Below, piece by piece: positions 37,727 to 45,053 of a stretch of DNA of 64,000 nt. A program made the position numbers and the translations under genes. The DNA is taken from NCBI RefSeq assembly GCF_036226685.1, contig NZ_CP109009.1:6537501-6601500 (forward strand), read 5' to 3'. Numbering within the stretch: position 1 is the first letter of the stretch; each line of letters starts with the position of its first letter. The DNA is from Streptomyces sp. NBC_00690 (GTDB lineage Bacteria > Actinomycetota > Actinomycetes > Streptomycetales > Streptomycetaceae). The notes below the pieces were generated by a model. The model saw nothing but the letters and a program-made list of their open reading frames with translations, ran no database searches and was not told the DNA's origin.

Positions 37727-38770
37727 ATGTCCCGGATCGAGAACAGTCCGCGCATCGCCATCTATGGACTCGGCGCCATGGGGCTGGAGATCTTACGAAT
37801 CCTGCACGGCCGGGGCGCGAACATCGTCGCAGGCATCGTCCGGCCCGGATCCGACAAGGACGGCCAGGATCTCGGTCGGCTGGCGGGCGTCGCCGGACTG
37901 GCGTTCCCTGCCCGGGGAGACGCAGAGCAGGCATTGCGCGAAGCCGCTCCGGACATGGTGGTTGTCACCGTGAGCACCTATCTCGATGACGTCCAGTACG
38001 AGATCTTCTCGACCGTGGTCAAGTCCGGGGCCAATGTGATCACGCTCGCCGAGGAGATGCTCTACCCCTTCGCCACGGACAACCCCCGCGCCCGTGATCT
38101 GGACGCCCTGGCGAAGCGGCACCAGGTGACGGTGACCGGCACCGGGCACCAGGACGCCTACTGGGTGAACCTCATCAGTGTGCTGGCAGGTTCGAGTCAC
38201 GACCTCGGGAGTGTGACCGGACGGCTCTCCTGGAACGTCGACGACTTCGGCCCCGCCCTGGCGGAACAACAACGCGTCAACGCCACCGCCGAGGAGTTCG
38301 CCGAGTGGCAGACCGCCGCCGAACGGCCGCCGACCTTTACCTATTACTCCCTGTACGCCCTAGCGGCTGCCATCGGTCTGACCCCACACGGCACCGTGGA
38401 GACCACGACCGAGCCGGTCATCGCCCTAGGTGACACACACTCCGCGGCACTCGGTGCGACGGTGCCGCAGGGACGACTGTTGGGATACACCGACACGGAC
38501 ATCCTGCACACGGCGGAAGGCGTCACACTGTCCATCAGCTCGCAGGGAACGGTCTACGGGGAGGGCGAGCGGGACTACAACGAGTGGCATCTGGCGGACG
38601 CTTCAGGAGCGCCGACGCTCCATCTGCGCAACAGTGATCTGAACACCGCGCACACCACCTGCGCAACGCTCATCAACCGAATCCCGGATGTCATCGATGC
38701 GAGGCCGGGAATCGTCACGGTGGACCAACTGCCGCAGTTGCGTTACCGGAGCGCTCATCGGTCTGTCTGA
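37727..38770 (+). CDS. NAD(P)-binding oxidoreductase, dihydrodipicolinate-reductase-like
   Basis: 347 aa; GGAGGA lies 4 nt before the ATG at 37727. The Rossmann motif is IAIYGLGAMGLEILRIL at residues ~10-26. The following segments (VVVTVSTYLDDVQYEIFSTV, GANVITLAEEMLYPF, GTGHQDAYWVNLI) resemble the group of dihydrodipicolinate reductase/2,4-diaminopentanoate dehydrogenase-like enzymes, which reduce or oxidise amino- or keto-acid substrates. The substrate is unknown. The end overlaps the convergent DUF1772 gene by 16 bp. It may be accessory to the RiPP cluster 1.2 kb downstream, but nothing in the sequence proves it. Confidence 0.72.
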   Translation: MSRIENSPRIAIYGLGAMGLEILRILHGRGANIVAGIVRPGSDKDGQDLGRLAGVAGLAFPARGDAEQALREAAPDMVVVTVSTYLDDVQYEIFSTVVKSGANVITLAEEMLYPFATDNPRARDLDALAKRHQVTVTGTGHQDAYWVNLISVLAGSSHDLGSVTGRLSWNVDDFGPALAEQQRVNATAEEFAEWQTAAERPPTFTYYSLYALAAAIGLTPHGTVETTTEPVIALGDTHSAALGATVPQGRLLGYTDTDILHTAEGVTLSISSQGTVYGEGERDYNEWHLADASGAPTLHLRNSDLNTAHTTCATLINRIPDVIDARPGIVTVDQLPQLRYRSAHRSV

Positions 38771-39396
38771 CGGCTTCCCTCCACCCGTCCCGTTGTGGCC
38801 GTGCTCCTGCCGTGCAGTACCAAAGCGCGCGTCAGACAGCCGAGAGCCACCGCGCAGAGCGCCGCGCGCAGCGCGTTGGCCGCCACCCAGGAGGTCTTGA
38901 ACCTGTCCACGATGGCGAAGTCCGTCATCGTGGAGGGGTTCCCGGCCGCTGCGAGGTCGCTGTTCATGGGGATGTTGAAGCCGGCCGTGACCAGCAGGGC
39001 GACCAGATAGAGGACCGTCGCGTACGCGGCCCATCTGGCGGCGGCGCCACGGCCGCTGCGGTAGTCCAGGACCGCCGCGGCCACGGTGGCCGGCAGCACC
39101 CCGACGAAGAGTACGGCGAGGGCCCAGTTGCTCTGGATGGTGTCGTTGAAGCTCTGCATGGCGGTCACATAGGTGTGGTCGTCGGTCGCCGCCAGCCCGG
39201 GCATCACGGCCATGCCGAAGGTGAAGAGCAGCCCCGCCGTCAGCCCCAGCGCGACCGTGGAGATCATCAACAGCACTCCCGCGACGGTACCGCTCGGGTG
39301 AGTGCGCTTCGCAGTGGAGTTCTGCTGCTCGGGCGGTTCGGGGTGTGCGCCGGATGTCGGAAGCTCGTTGCGACGGCTGGACGAGTCGGTTCTCAT
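38755..39396 (-). CDS. DUF1772 (anthrone oxygenase-like) membrane protein
   Basis: 213 aa. GGAAGGAA lies 5 nt before the ATG at 39396. Four hydrophobic segments are visible: VAGVLLMISTVALGLTAGLL, NWALAVLFVGVLPATVAAAV, WAAYATVLYLVALLVTAGFN and VAANALRAALCAVALGCLT. The last two flank NIPMNSDLAAAGNPSTM, and INxxxN-type motifs with W-x-x-x-N are typical of DUF1772. Family members include anthrone oxygenases of aromatic polyketide pathways, but most are uncharacterised. Confidence 0.8.
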   Translation of the reverse strand: MRTDSSSRRNELPTSGAHPEPPEQQNSTAKRTHPSGTVAGVLLMISTVALGLTAGLLFTFGMAVMPGLAATDDHTYVTAMQSFNDTIQSNWALAVLFVGVLPATVAAAVLDYRSGRGAAARWAAYATVLYLVALLVTAGFNIPMNSDLAAAGNPSTMTDFAIVDRFKTSWVAANALRAALCAVALGCLTRALVLHGRSTATTGRVEGSRQTDR

Positions 39397-39466
39397 GCCG
39401 GTTCCTTCCCAGTTCATCGGAGTCGGAAGAGCACGGGATGGGGTCTTGCCCGGCCCCGTGCGTTGC

Positions 39467-39780
39467 TCACGACCAGCCAAACCCACCGGGATGGGCCGGG
39501 CCATGGCTGAGGAACTCATGCGCATACTCCTGCGTCCATCCGATGGGCGACAGGGCGCTGGTCGCGCCCATCATGACGATCGCGTGTTCACCCCGAGGGC
39601 TCTCCGGAGCCGCCCGGGTTCTACCGTCCGATCGTGGTGGTCGCCAGCACGGACACCTGGAGCACGACCGCGGAACGACGCAGGGGTACCGGCTCCGTCC
39701 AGTCGGACGACCACGGCCGGATCGCCGTCCGTCGGGTGGGTCACGGGCAGCCGAACCCGTGCGGCCCACTCTGGTGAACG
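39467..39780 (-). pseudogene. Possible frameshifted remnant
   Basis: Two coding-like segments lie in different minus-strand frames. The C-terminal one (39467-39592) reads HAIVMMGATSALSPIGWTQE then YAHEFLSHGPAHPG and has high third-position GC. An upstream one in another frame (about 39620-39780) reads AARVRLPVTHPTDGDPAVVV. Together they could be a decayed gene with one frameshift near 39600-39620. I do not recognise the family, and chance ORFs in GC-rich DNA can look similar. Confidence 0.25.
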
Positions 39781-39999
39781 CCCGGAATAGACGCATTGGT
39801 GCAAACTGATGGGTTGTCAAAAAGCTTACGAATTTGATGAGTTGATGAACGCATCACGCACATACACGTAATTTCTTAACACTTACTTGAGCTTTCGAAG
39901 TGATCGGCGACCTTAGGTTGAGCCTGACTCCGAGACAGTGATGGTTTAGGCCATCTAAGTGTCTGGAATGGCTTGTTTTCGCCTAAGAGGGGAACGAAG
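39781..39999 (+). promoter_or_regulatory. AT-rich promoter/leader region of the RiPP precursor
   Basis: About 39,790-39,990 is markedly AT-rich for this genome (for example ttgtcaaaaagcttacgaatttg and cgtaatttcttaacacttac), as expected for a strong regulated promoter. A TTGAGC hexamer at 39918 has no good -10. Inverted repeats gatgg-tttagg-ccatc (39940-39955) and cactt...aagtg (39880-39902) are short candidate operators. Together with the preceding ~390 bp this fills the gap between the DUF1772 gene and the precursor. Confidence 0.45.
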
Positions 40000-40248
40000 A
40001 TGATTGACACCGATCTCACGCCACGAGTAGCGGTCGACCTGGTGGTCGACGATGCCGAGGCGTCCTGGGAGGACCTGGTCCTCGATCTGATCGCGGGCCC
40101 CGCGGACCCCTCGCGCATCCTCACGGACTGCGGCGCTTGCCAGAGTCTTTGTGGCGGTAGCCCCGGTTGTCTCAGCGGCGGCGGTTGCGGACTGAGCTGC
40201 AACACCGGCGGCTGGAGGTGCTCCCCCTGTGACTCTGCATGCCGGTAG
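40000..40248 (+). CDS. Cys-rich RiPP precursor peptide
   Basis: 82 aa from ATG 40000 (AAGAGGGG 7 nt before). Residues 1-43 are an acidic leader with an amphipathic helix (AEASWEDLVLDLIAG) of the kind bound by RRE domains. Residues 44-82 form a core with nine Cys (44, 47, 51, 57, 63, 67, 74, 77, 81), six Ser, one Thr and many Gly. The motif CxxCxxxC occurs at both ends of the core (44-51 and 74-81), giving a near-symmetric layout. These are the residues that YcaO enzymes turn into thiazolines/oxazolines. No GG cleavage site is visible. A hairpin separates it from the YcaO gene, a common way to make excess precursor. Confidence 0.85.
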   Translation: MIDTDLTPRVAVDLVVDDAEASWEDLVLDLIAGPADPSRILTDCGACQSLCGGSPGCLSGGGCGLSCNTGGWRCSPCDSACR

Positions 40249-40293
40249 TCATGGCTGGCACATCCCGTCCGGCCTGTGACGCCCTGCACGCAC

Positions 40294-40320
40294 TTCCCCT
40301 CTGCCTAGCGGCAGGGGAGG
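40294..40320 (+). terminator. Leaky terminator/attenuator after the precursor gene
   Basis: Stem cccctctgcc (40296-40305) and ggcaggggag (40310-40319) around a tagc tetraloop; 8 continuous pairs including one G-U. It lies 46 bp after the precursor stop and before the biosynthetic genes. Confidence 0.6.
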
Positions 40321-40392
40321 TACCCGCCTTCGCTGCGTGGTCGGGAGCCACCCGCGTACATCCAGTACGAGGGTGAGTCTCCGTATCGCGAG

Positions 40393-40412
40393 CTGGGAGG
40401 GCGCCCTCCCAG
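40393..40412. promoter_or_regulatory. Perfect 20-bp palindrome in the precursor-YcaO gap
   Basis: ctgggagggcgccctcccag is a perfect palindrome. It sits in the 367-bp stretch between the precursor and the YcaO gene, where no other gene is seen. It could be a regulator site for an internal promoter, or a second RNA hairpin. Confidence 0.5.
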
Positions 40413-40536
40413 GTCGCAGCCGATGGGGAGCACCGGCCGCCGCAGACCCCGCCCTTCGGGCGGACGACGCCAGTCAGCACGTTCTAGTGCCGCTCCCGGC
40501 GAACACCGCCGGTCGAGGCAGTAGGTAGCGAATCGG

Positions 40537-40563
40537 CCCGCCGGCGGTGGCCCCGCCGGCGGG
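40537..40563 (+). promoter_or_regulatory. GC-rich hairpin just upstream of the YcaO gene
   Basis: Perfect 11-bp stem cccgccggcgg (40537-40547) with ccgccggcggg (40553-40563) and a 5-nt loop, ending 52 bp before the YcaO start. With no U-run it is more likely a leader or RNA-stability element than a terminator. Confidence 0.45.
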
Positions 40564-40615
40564 TTCCGCCCGGACAAGGAACCGGTGTTCTTTGCCTCAC
40601 CTGAATGACGTGAAC

Positions 40616-41893
40616 ATGAAACAGCTTGATCCGCTGCTCTCGCGCTACGGCGTGGTCGGGGATGTCTTCTCCCTTTCCCGCTATCGCGGTCTGCCGGGGC
40701 TGAGCTCCTACGGGGTCGATCTCGGCAGCGCGTTCCCGGGCATTGCGGCACCCCAGGACAACCGGGTGGTGGCAGGAGGGCATGCACTGGAGGACAAGGA
40801 CAAGGCGCGCCTACTCGCGATCGCCGAGGGGTGCGAGCGCTACTCGGGGGCGCAGTTCGGTACGGACGGCGTTGTGACCGCCGCCGCGCACGAGCTCGAC
40901 GGCAGGGTGCTCGACTGGTCGCGCATTGCACGGCTGTCGGACGCGGAGTACGCGCATCCGCGGTGCCCCCTCGTCCCGTTCGATCCGGCGGCGCCGATCA
41001 GATGGGTGCCCGGGGTGGACCTCCGGGACGGAGAACCCACCTGGTTGCCGCTCGCCATGGCGGCCTACCGGTCAGGGCACCTTGCACCGGCGGAGCGCTT
41101 CGTGGTGGGCATCTCGACGGGCTACGCCGTGCACACCGATCCCGCGAGCGCTGTCTTCGGCGCCTTGAGCGAGGTCGTCGAGCGGGACATGATCGCCGTC
41201 CTATGGCTCCAGAAGCTCCCGCTGCCGCACATCCCCTTCGACTTTCTGGATGAGCGCGAGATCACCCTGATCGAGTGGGCGCACGATCGCTTCCTCGACA
41301 CCGTACTGCTGGATGCCACCAGCGACATCGGTCTGCCCACGGTGTACTGCCTGCAGACTGCTCCGCACGACCAAACGATACGCACCATGGTCGGGTGCGG
41401 TACCGGGCTCACCATCCAGGACGCCGCGTACAAGGCGCTGTTGGAGGCCACCTGCTTCCGCGACTCCCTGCACCTGGAATGGGAGGAACCCGAGTCCTTC
41501 GCCGACTACACCGATATCTCGGACGGCGCGAAGTACATGGGCAAGCCGGAGAACGCCGGGCACTTCGCATTCCTCATCGACGACCACCCCGATCGGCCCT
41601 CCTTCCAGGACCGGGGCCGTTTTGCCGCCGATGCCACAGAAGGACTGATCCGCGCGGTCCGGAGGTTCGCCGAACTGGACATGTCGGTGATCGCCGTGGA
41701 CCGGACGACGACGGAGCTGGCTTCGGTGGGACTGCACTCGGTGAATGTGGTCATCCCCGATCTCCAGCCCATGTCCCTGGTGCCGCTCGCCCAGTACCAC
41801 GCGCATCCTCGGCTCTACTCCGCTCCCGCGGCAATGGGCTATCGCGTACTGCCTGTTGAGGAGTTGAACCCGTGTCCGCAACCGTTCGCCTGA
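40616..41893 (+). CDS. YcaO cyclodehydratase (azoline-forming)
   Basis: About 425 aa. The ATP-binding YcaO signatures are AEGCERYSGAQF (E71, E74-R75) and FGALSEVVERDMIA (about 182-194), with ALLEATCFRDSLHLEWEEPE later. The C-terminus ends NPCPQPFA, a PxPxP tail that is typical of YcaO proteins that make thiazoline/oxazoline with an E1-like partner. It activates the peptide backbone amide with ATP so Cys/Ser/Thr side chains can cyclise. The start is uncertain because no strong ribosome site precedes ATG 40616 (GTG 40610 and TTG 40592 are in frame). The end overlaps the next gene by 22 bp. Confidence 0.92.
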   Translation: MKQLDPLLSRYGVVGDVFSLSRYRGLPGLSSYGVDLGSAFPGIAAPQDNRVVAGGHALEDKDKARLLAIAEGCERYSGAQFGTDGVVTAAAHELDGRVLDWSRIARLSDAEYAHPRCPLVPFDPAAPIRWVPGVDLRDGEPTWLPLAMAAYRSGHLAPAERFVVGISTGYAVHTDPASAVFGALSEVVERDMIAVLWLQKLPLPHIPFDFLDEREITLIEWAHDRFLDTVLLDATSDIGLPTVYCLQTAPHDQTIRTMVGCGTGLTIQDAAYKALLEATCFRDSLHLEWEEPESFADYTDISDGAKYMGKPENAGHFAFLIDDHPDRPSFQDRGRFAADATEGLIRAVRRFAELDMSVIAVDRTTTELASVGLHSVNVVIPDLQPMSLVPLAQYHAHPRLYSAPAAMGYRVLPVEELNPCPQPFA

Positions 41894-42588
41894 CCCGTTT
41901 GACCCGTGTGTCCGTCTTCGGTACCGGGGCGTTCGGTGCTCGGGTGTCCGAACTGCTGCCGAAGTCCTCGGGCCTCGACGTCACGCGCGTCGGCCCTGAG
42001 ATCACCGACGACCTGCTCGCCGATGTCGATGCAGCCGTGCTGGTGCTGGACCGCCCCGCCCGACCGTTGGCACGTCGATTCCGGCAGGTGGCCTCCGAAG
42101 CGGGAAAGCCCTGGCTCCTGGTGGAGTTCGACCACCCCGCCATCAGAGTGGGACCGTACTTCGATCCGACGGGCGGGCCATGCCTGGACTGCTTCTACGC
42201 GCGTGAGGACCAGCACGCCGACAAGCCGGCGCCCGTACGGAAGCACGGTCACGCACACGAGCATGGTCACGGTCACCAGCACGGGGCTGACTGTTCGCAT
42301 GCGCCGGCGGCGGCCGAGCAGGAGCAGGTCGGTATTGCGGCGGCAGCCGGAGTCCTGCCGCATCAGGCCCGTATCGCAGTGGGACTGCTGAGCCTGTCGC
42401 TGGCCGAACCGGTACGCGGACGGGTGGTCACCGTGGATCTCCGCACGGCGGCGATTCGCTCGGACCAGGTGATCGGCTGCCACGGCTGCCCGCACTGCGG
42501 AGACGAGACCGAACGCCTGATCCAGTCGCGACAGCTCGATCACCTGTTCCGCACCGTGGGAGGCGTCACTCATGACGAGTACAACTAG
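41872..42588 (+). CDS. E1-like (ThiF-type) cyclodehydratase partner with a His-rich loop
   Basis: 238 aa from GTG 41872 (GAGGAG 8 nt before). The N-terminal Rossmann-like motif is VSVFGTGAFGARVSELL. Structural zinc Cys pairs are C104-x2-C107 (GGPCLDCFYA) and C203/C206/C209 (IGCHGCPHCGD), as in TOMM E1-like proteins. Unusually, residues 125-143 (KHGHAHEHGHGHQHGADCSH) form a His-rich stretch with eight His between the two Cys sites, suggesting extra metal binding. At 238 aa it is short for a full E1-like protein with a leader-binding domain; that domain is probably supplied by the next gene. Confidence 0.82.
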   Translation: MSATVRLTRLTRVSVFGTGAFGARVSELLPKSSGLDVTRVGPEITDDLLADVDAAVLVLDRPARPLARRFRQVASEAGKPWLLVEFDHPAIRVGPYFDPTGGPCLDCFYAREDQHADKPAPVRKHGHAHEHGHGHQHGADCSHAPAAAEQEQVGIAAAAGVLPHQARIAVGLLSLSLAEPVRGRVVTVDLRTAAIRSDQVIGCHGCPHCGDETERLIQSRQLDHLFRTVGGVTHDEYN

Positions 42589-44296
42589 ATTTCCCGCCGA
42601 CGGGCTCCGGCCTCGGTTGCGTGGTGGGGTGGCGGTCTCGGCCGTCGACGGTCAGGTCGTGTTCTCGGCCGGCCAGATCCGCAAGCGGATCGGCGGGGGA
42701 GACGCCCTTCGGCTCCTGCTGCCGGTCGCGTCGGCAATGGACGGACGCCGCACGGTCGGCGACCTGGCCGAAGAGACGGACCTTCCGTACGAGGCAGTGG
42801 CCCAGGTCGTGGCACTGCTGGTGAAGCAGGGGCTCGTCCTCTCCGGCGAGGTCTCCTCGACGAGGCCGCTGGCAGCCGGCGTCATGGACTACCTCGAACT
42901 GACCGCCGGTACTTCGGCGTCCTACCGCAATGCCTCCGAGGTACTGGAACGACTGTCTCGATGTGCGGTGCTGATCGTTGCCCCACCGGAGCATGCGGAA
43001 GCCATCCGCGACGACCTGGCGATGAGCGGCGTCGGAACCGTTCACCGTGCGTCCACCCCGGCCGGGGTCGGAGATGAACTGCTCGACAGCCTGCGGGAGG
43101 CGGCGGGCAGTCTCGTGGTGCTGCACGGCCCGCCCCGCCACGACGACGGCACGGACAGCTTCACCGAAGCCTGCGCGGCCCGTGACATCGCGGTGCTGCA
43201 CTATGCCGCGCACCAGGAGCAGATCGACCTCGGCCCGCTGATGCATCCGCGGGCGACCCTGTGCTGGGGGTGTTTCACCAGCGGTTACCTCGCGGAGTTC
43301 GGGAACGAACAGCCGGCCTCGGCCGGCGCCGCGACGGGGACGGTCGCCGCCGGTCTGGTGGCGGGCGAAGTGCTCGCCTATCTGGCCGACATCGACAGCA
43401 TGCGCACGAACCAGGCCCTCGTCCGCTGGAACCTGCCGGACTCCACCGCGGTGCGGTACGGGGTGACCGCCGAGGCCGGCTGTACATCGTGTGCCACAAC
43501 GTCGCGCCGCACAGGCGAGATCGTCGACGTACTGGAGGCGTACGAGGACAGCGTCGCCGCGCATCCCCTCGCTGACCGGCCCCAGCCGCCGATCACCTCC
43601 AGCCGGGAGAAGCACCTGACGGCATTGGGCAAGGGACGCGAGTCGTTCGTCACCGCACCCGTGATACCCCTGCCTCCCGTACCGGCGACGGCGTTCGGCA
43701 CCCCGAGCGGTGACGAGGCGCTGGCCGCATCCCATACCGCGGGCGCATCCGATGCGGCATTTGTCGCCGGCCTGGCGGCGATGGTGGCGGGGCTCCGCGG
43801 GGACGGCTCACACCGCAGGTGGACCGCGTCCGGGGGCGACCTCGCATCGGTCGAGCTGTATGTGATGTGCGCGGACACCGTCTCCGACCTGCCCGCGCAC
43901 ACCCTGCTGAAGTACGACGACATCGAACACCGACTCCTCGTCACCCGCCGCACCCACGGGCCCGGAATGTGGCAGTCCATGCTCGACGCGACCGGTACGG
44001 CGATCACGACCGGTACCGCGACCACGGGCAGTCCTGACTTCGTTGTGGTCCTCGTCGGCGCGCTCTGGAGGCTGAAGCTCAAGTACGGCACGTTCGGGGT
44101 CCGGTTGGGGCACCTCGACGCGGGTTGTGCACTCGCACAACTGCACACGGTGGCCACCGATCAAGGAGTGCGCGTCACCCTGAACGACCGCTGGCGGCCG
44201 ACGCTGCCAAAGCTGCTGGAACTCAAGGAAGACGAACAGGTCATGGCCGTGGCCGGCCTGTGGACCCCGGGAGCGCGCAATGCCACTGATCAATGA
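42572..44296 (+). CDS. RRE/E1-like protein fused to a partial SagB-type nitroreductase domain
   Basis: 574 aa, overlapping the previous gene by 17 bp. Residues ~15-92 are a PqqD-like winged helix (RRE) expected to bind the precursor leader. The middle (~95-315) is an E1-like region with CxxC pairs (LCWGCF and GCTSCA). The C-terminal ~160 residues resemble the second half of SagB-like FMN dehydrogenases: VELYVMCADTVSDLPAHTLL and KLKYGTFGVRLGHLDAGCAL. The N-terminal RRSxRxF FMN-binding motif of SagB is absent here but present in the next gene. The protein could therefore organise precursor, YcaO and dehydrogenase. Confidence 0.75.
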   Translation: MTSTTRFPADGLRPRLRGGVAVSAVDGQVVFSAGQIRKRIGGGDALRLLLPVASAMDGRRTVGDLAEETDLPYEAVAQVVALLVKQGLVLSGEVSSTRPLAAGVMDYLELTAGTSASYRNASEVLERLSRCAVLIVAPPEHAEAIRDDLAMSGVGTVHRASTPAGVGDELLDSLREAAGSLVVLHGPPRHDDGTDSFTEACAARDIAVLHYAAHQEQIDLGPLMHPRATLCWGCFTSGYLAEFGNEQPASAGAATGTVAAGLVAGEVLAYLADIDSMRTNQALVRWNLPDSTAVRYGVTAEAGCTSCATTSRRTGEIVDVLEAYEDSVAAHPLADRPQPPITSSREKHLTALGKGRESFVTAPVIPLPPVPATAFGTPSGDEALAASHTAGASDAAFVAGLAAMVAGLRGDGSHRRWTASGGDLASVELYVMCADTVSDLPAHTLLKYDDIEHRLLVTRRTHGPGMWQSMLDATGTAITTGTATTGSPDFVVVLVGALWRLKLKYGTFGVRLGHLDAGCALAQLHTVATDQGVRVTLNDRWRPTLPKLLELKEDEQVMAVAGLWTPGARNATDQ

Positions 44297-45053
44297 GACC
44301 GACCTGTGGCCCCGGACGAAGCGTGCTCTCGTCCCCGCCGACAGCCCCGACGAACGCACCTCCCCGGACCGGCCGTCGGCCCAGGACACCTCCCGGACCG
44401 CCCAGAGGACGCCGATCTCTGAAAACACACCGATCCCGCAGAGCACACCGATCCCTGAGAACACGGCGATCTCCCAGAGCAGCGCGCTCCATGATGTGCT
44501 GACGGCCCGTCGATCGGTCCGCCGGTTCCGCGAGGACTCGGTCCCCGACACCGACCTCGCCGCCATTCTGAGTCTTGCCACGTCGACCGATCGGCAGATG
44601 TGGCCGCACGGTGCGGTCCAATCCACCCCGCAGGCATGGCTGGTCAGCGGCCTGACGGGCACCTCGGAAGTGCGACTGCGCCGGTACGCCCCGGGCCAGG
44701 ACATGGCGGGGGAGCGTCCCGCGGGGGAGTTCACCGACCACGGAGACTGTGCCGTGCTCGCTCCACTCGCCAAACGGTACGTTCCGGCACCGGTCGCGGT
44801 GCTGATCTGTGCGGAGATCACCGACAGCGGCGGCGCCAACTACACCCAGGCGCTCCTTCGGGCATCCGCCTTCGGATACAACGCTTGGCTGGCGGCGGTG
44901 GCCGCGGGTCTCGGCGGCAGTGTGCACGGCCGTTCATCGTCCGAGGTGACCCGCATCGTGCGCCGGCACACCAGCACACCGGCCAGGCATCTGTTCACCC
45001 TGGTGCTGGGGCACCCGGCCGAAGCCCCGGACAGCGGACTGGACCGTGAGTGA
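44280..45053 (+). CDS. SagB-like FMN-dependent azoline dehydrogenase
   Basis: 257 aa, overlapping the previous gene by 17 bp. It carries the FMN phosphate motif RRSVRRF (77-83) of SagB/nitroreductase-family azoline oxidases, and the C-terminal ALLRASAFGYNAWLAAVAAG segment typical of the fold. Such enzymes oxidise thiazoline/oxazoline to thiazole/oxazole. Residues 44-67 are four hexapeptide repeats (TPISEN, TPIPQS, TPIPEN, TAISQS) encoded by 18-bp units, forming a linker between an N-terminal tail and the catalytic part. Confidence 0.8.
   Translation: MPLINETDLWPRTKRALVPADSPDERTSPDRPSAQDTSRTAQRTPISENTPIPQSTPIPENTAISQSSALHDVLTARRSVRRFREDSVPDTDLAAILSLATSTDRQMWPHGAVQSTPQAWLVSGLTGTSEVRLRRYAPGQDMAGERPAGEFTDHGDCAVLAPLAKRYVPAPVAVLICAEITDSGGANYTQALLRASAFGYNAWLAAVAAGLGGSVHGRSSSEVTRIVRRHTSTPARHLFTLVLGHPAEAPDSGLDRE

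Noticed and set aside
39913..39931. Iron box (DmdR-type) upstream of the RiPP precursor
   Set aside because: TTAGGTT matches only the left half; the right half diverges too much from the palindrome.
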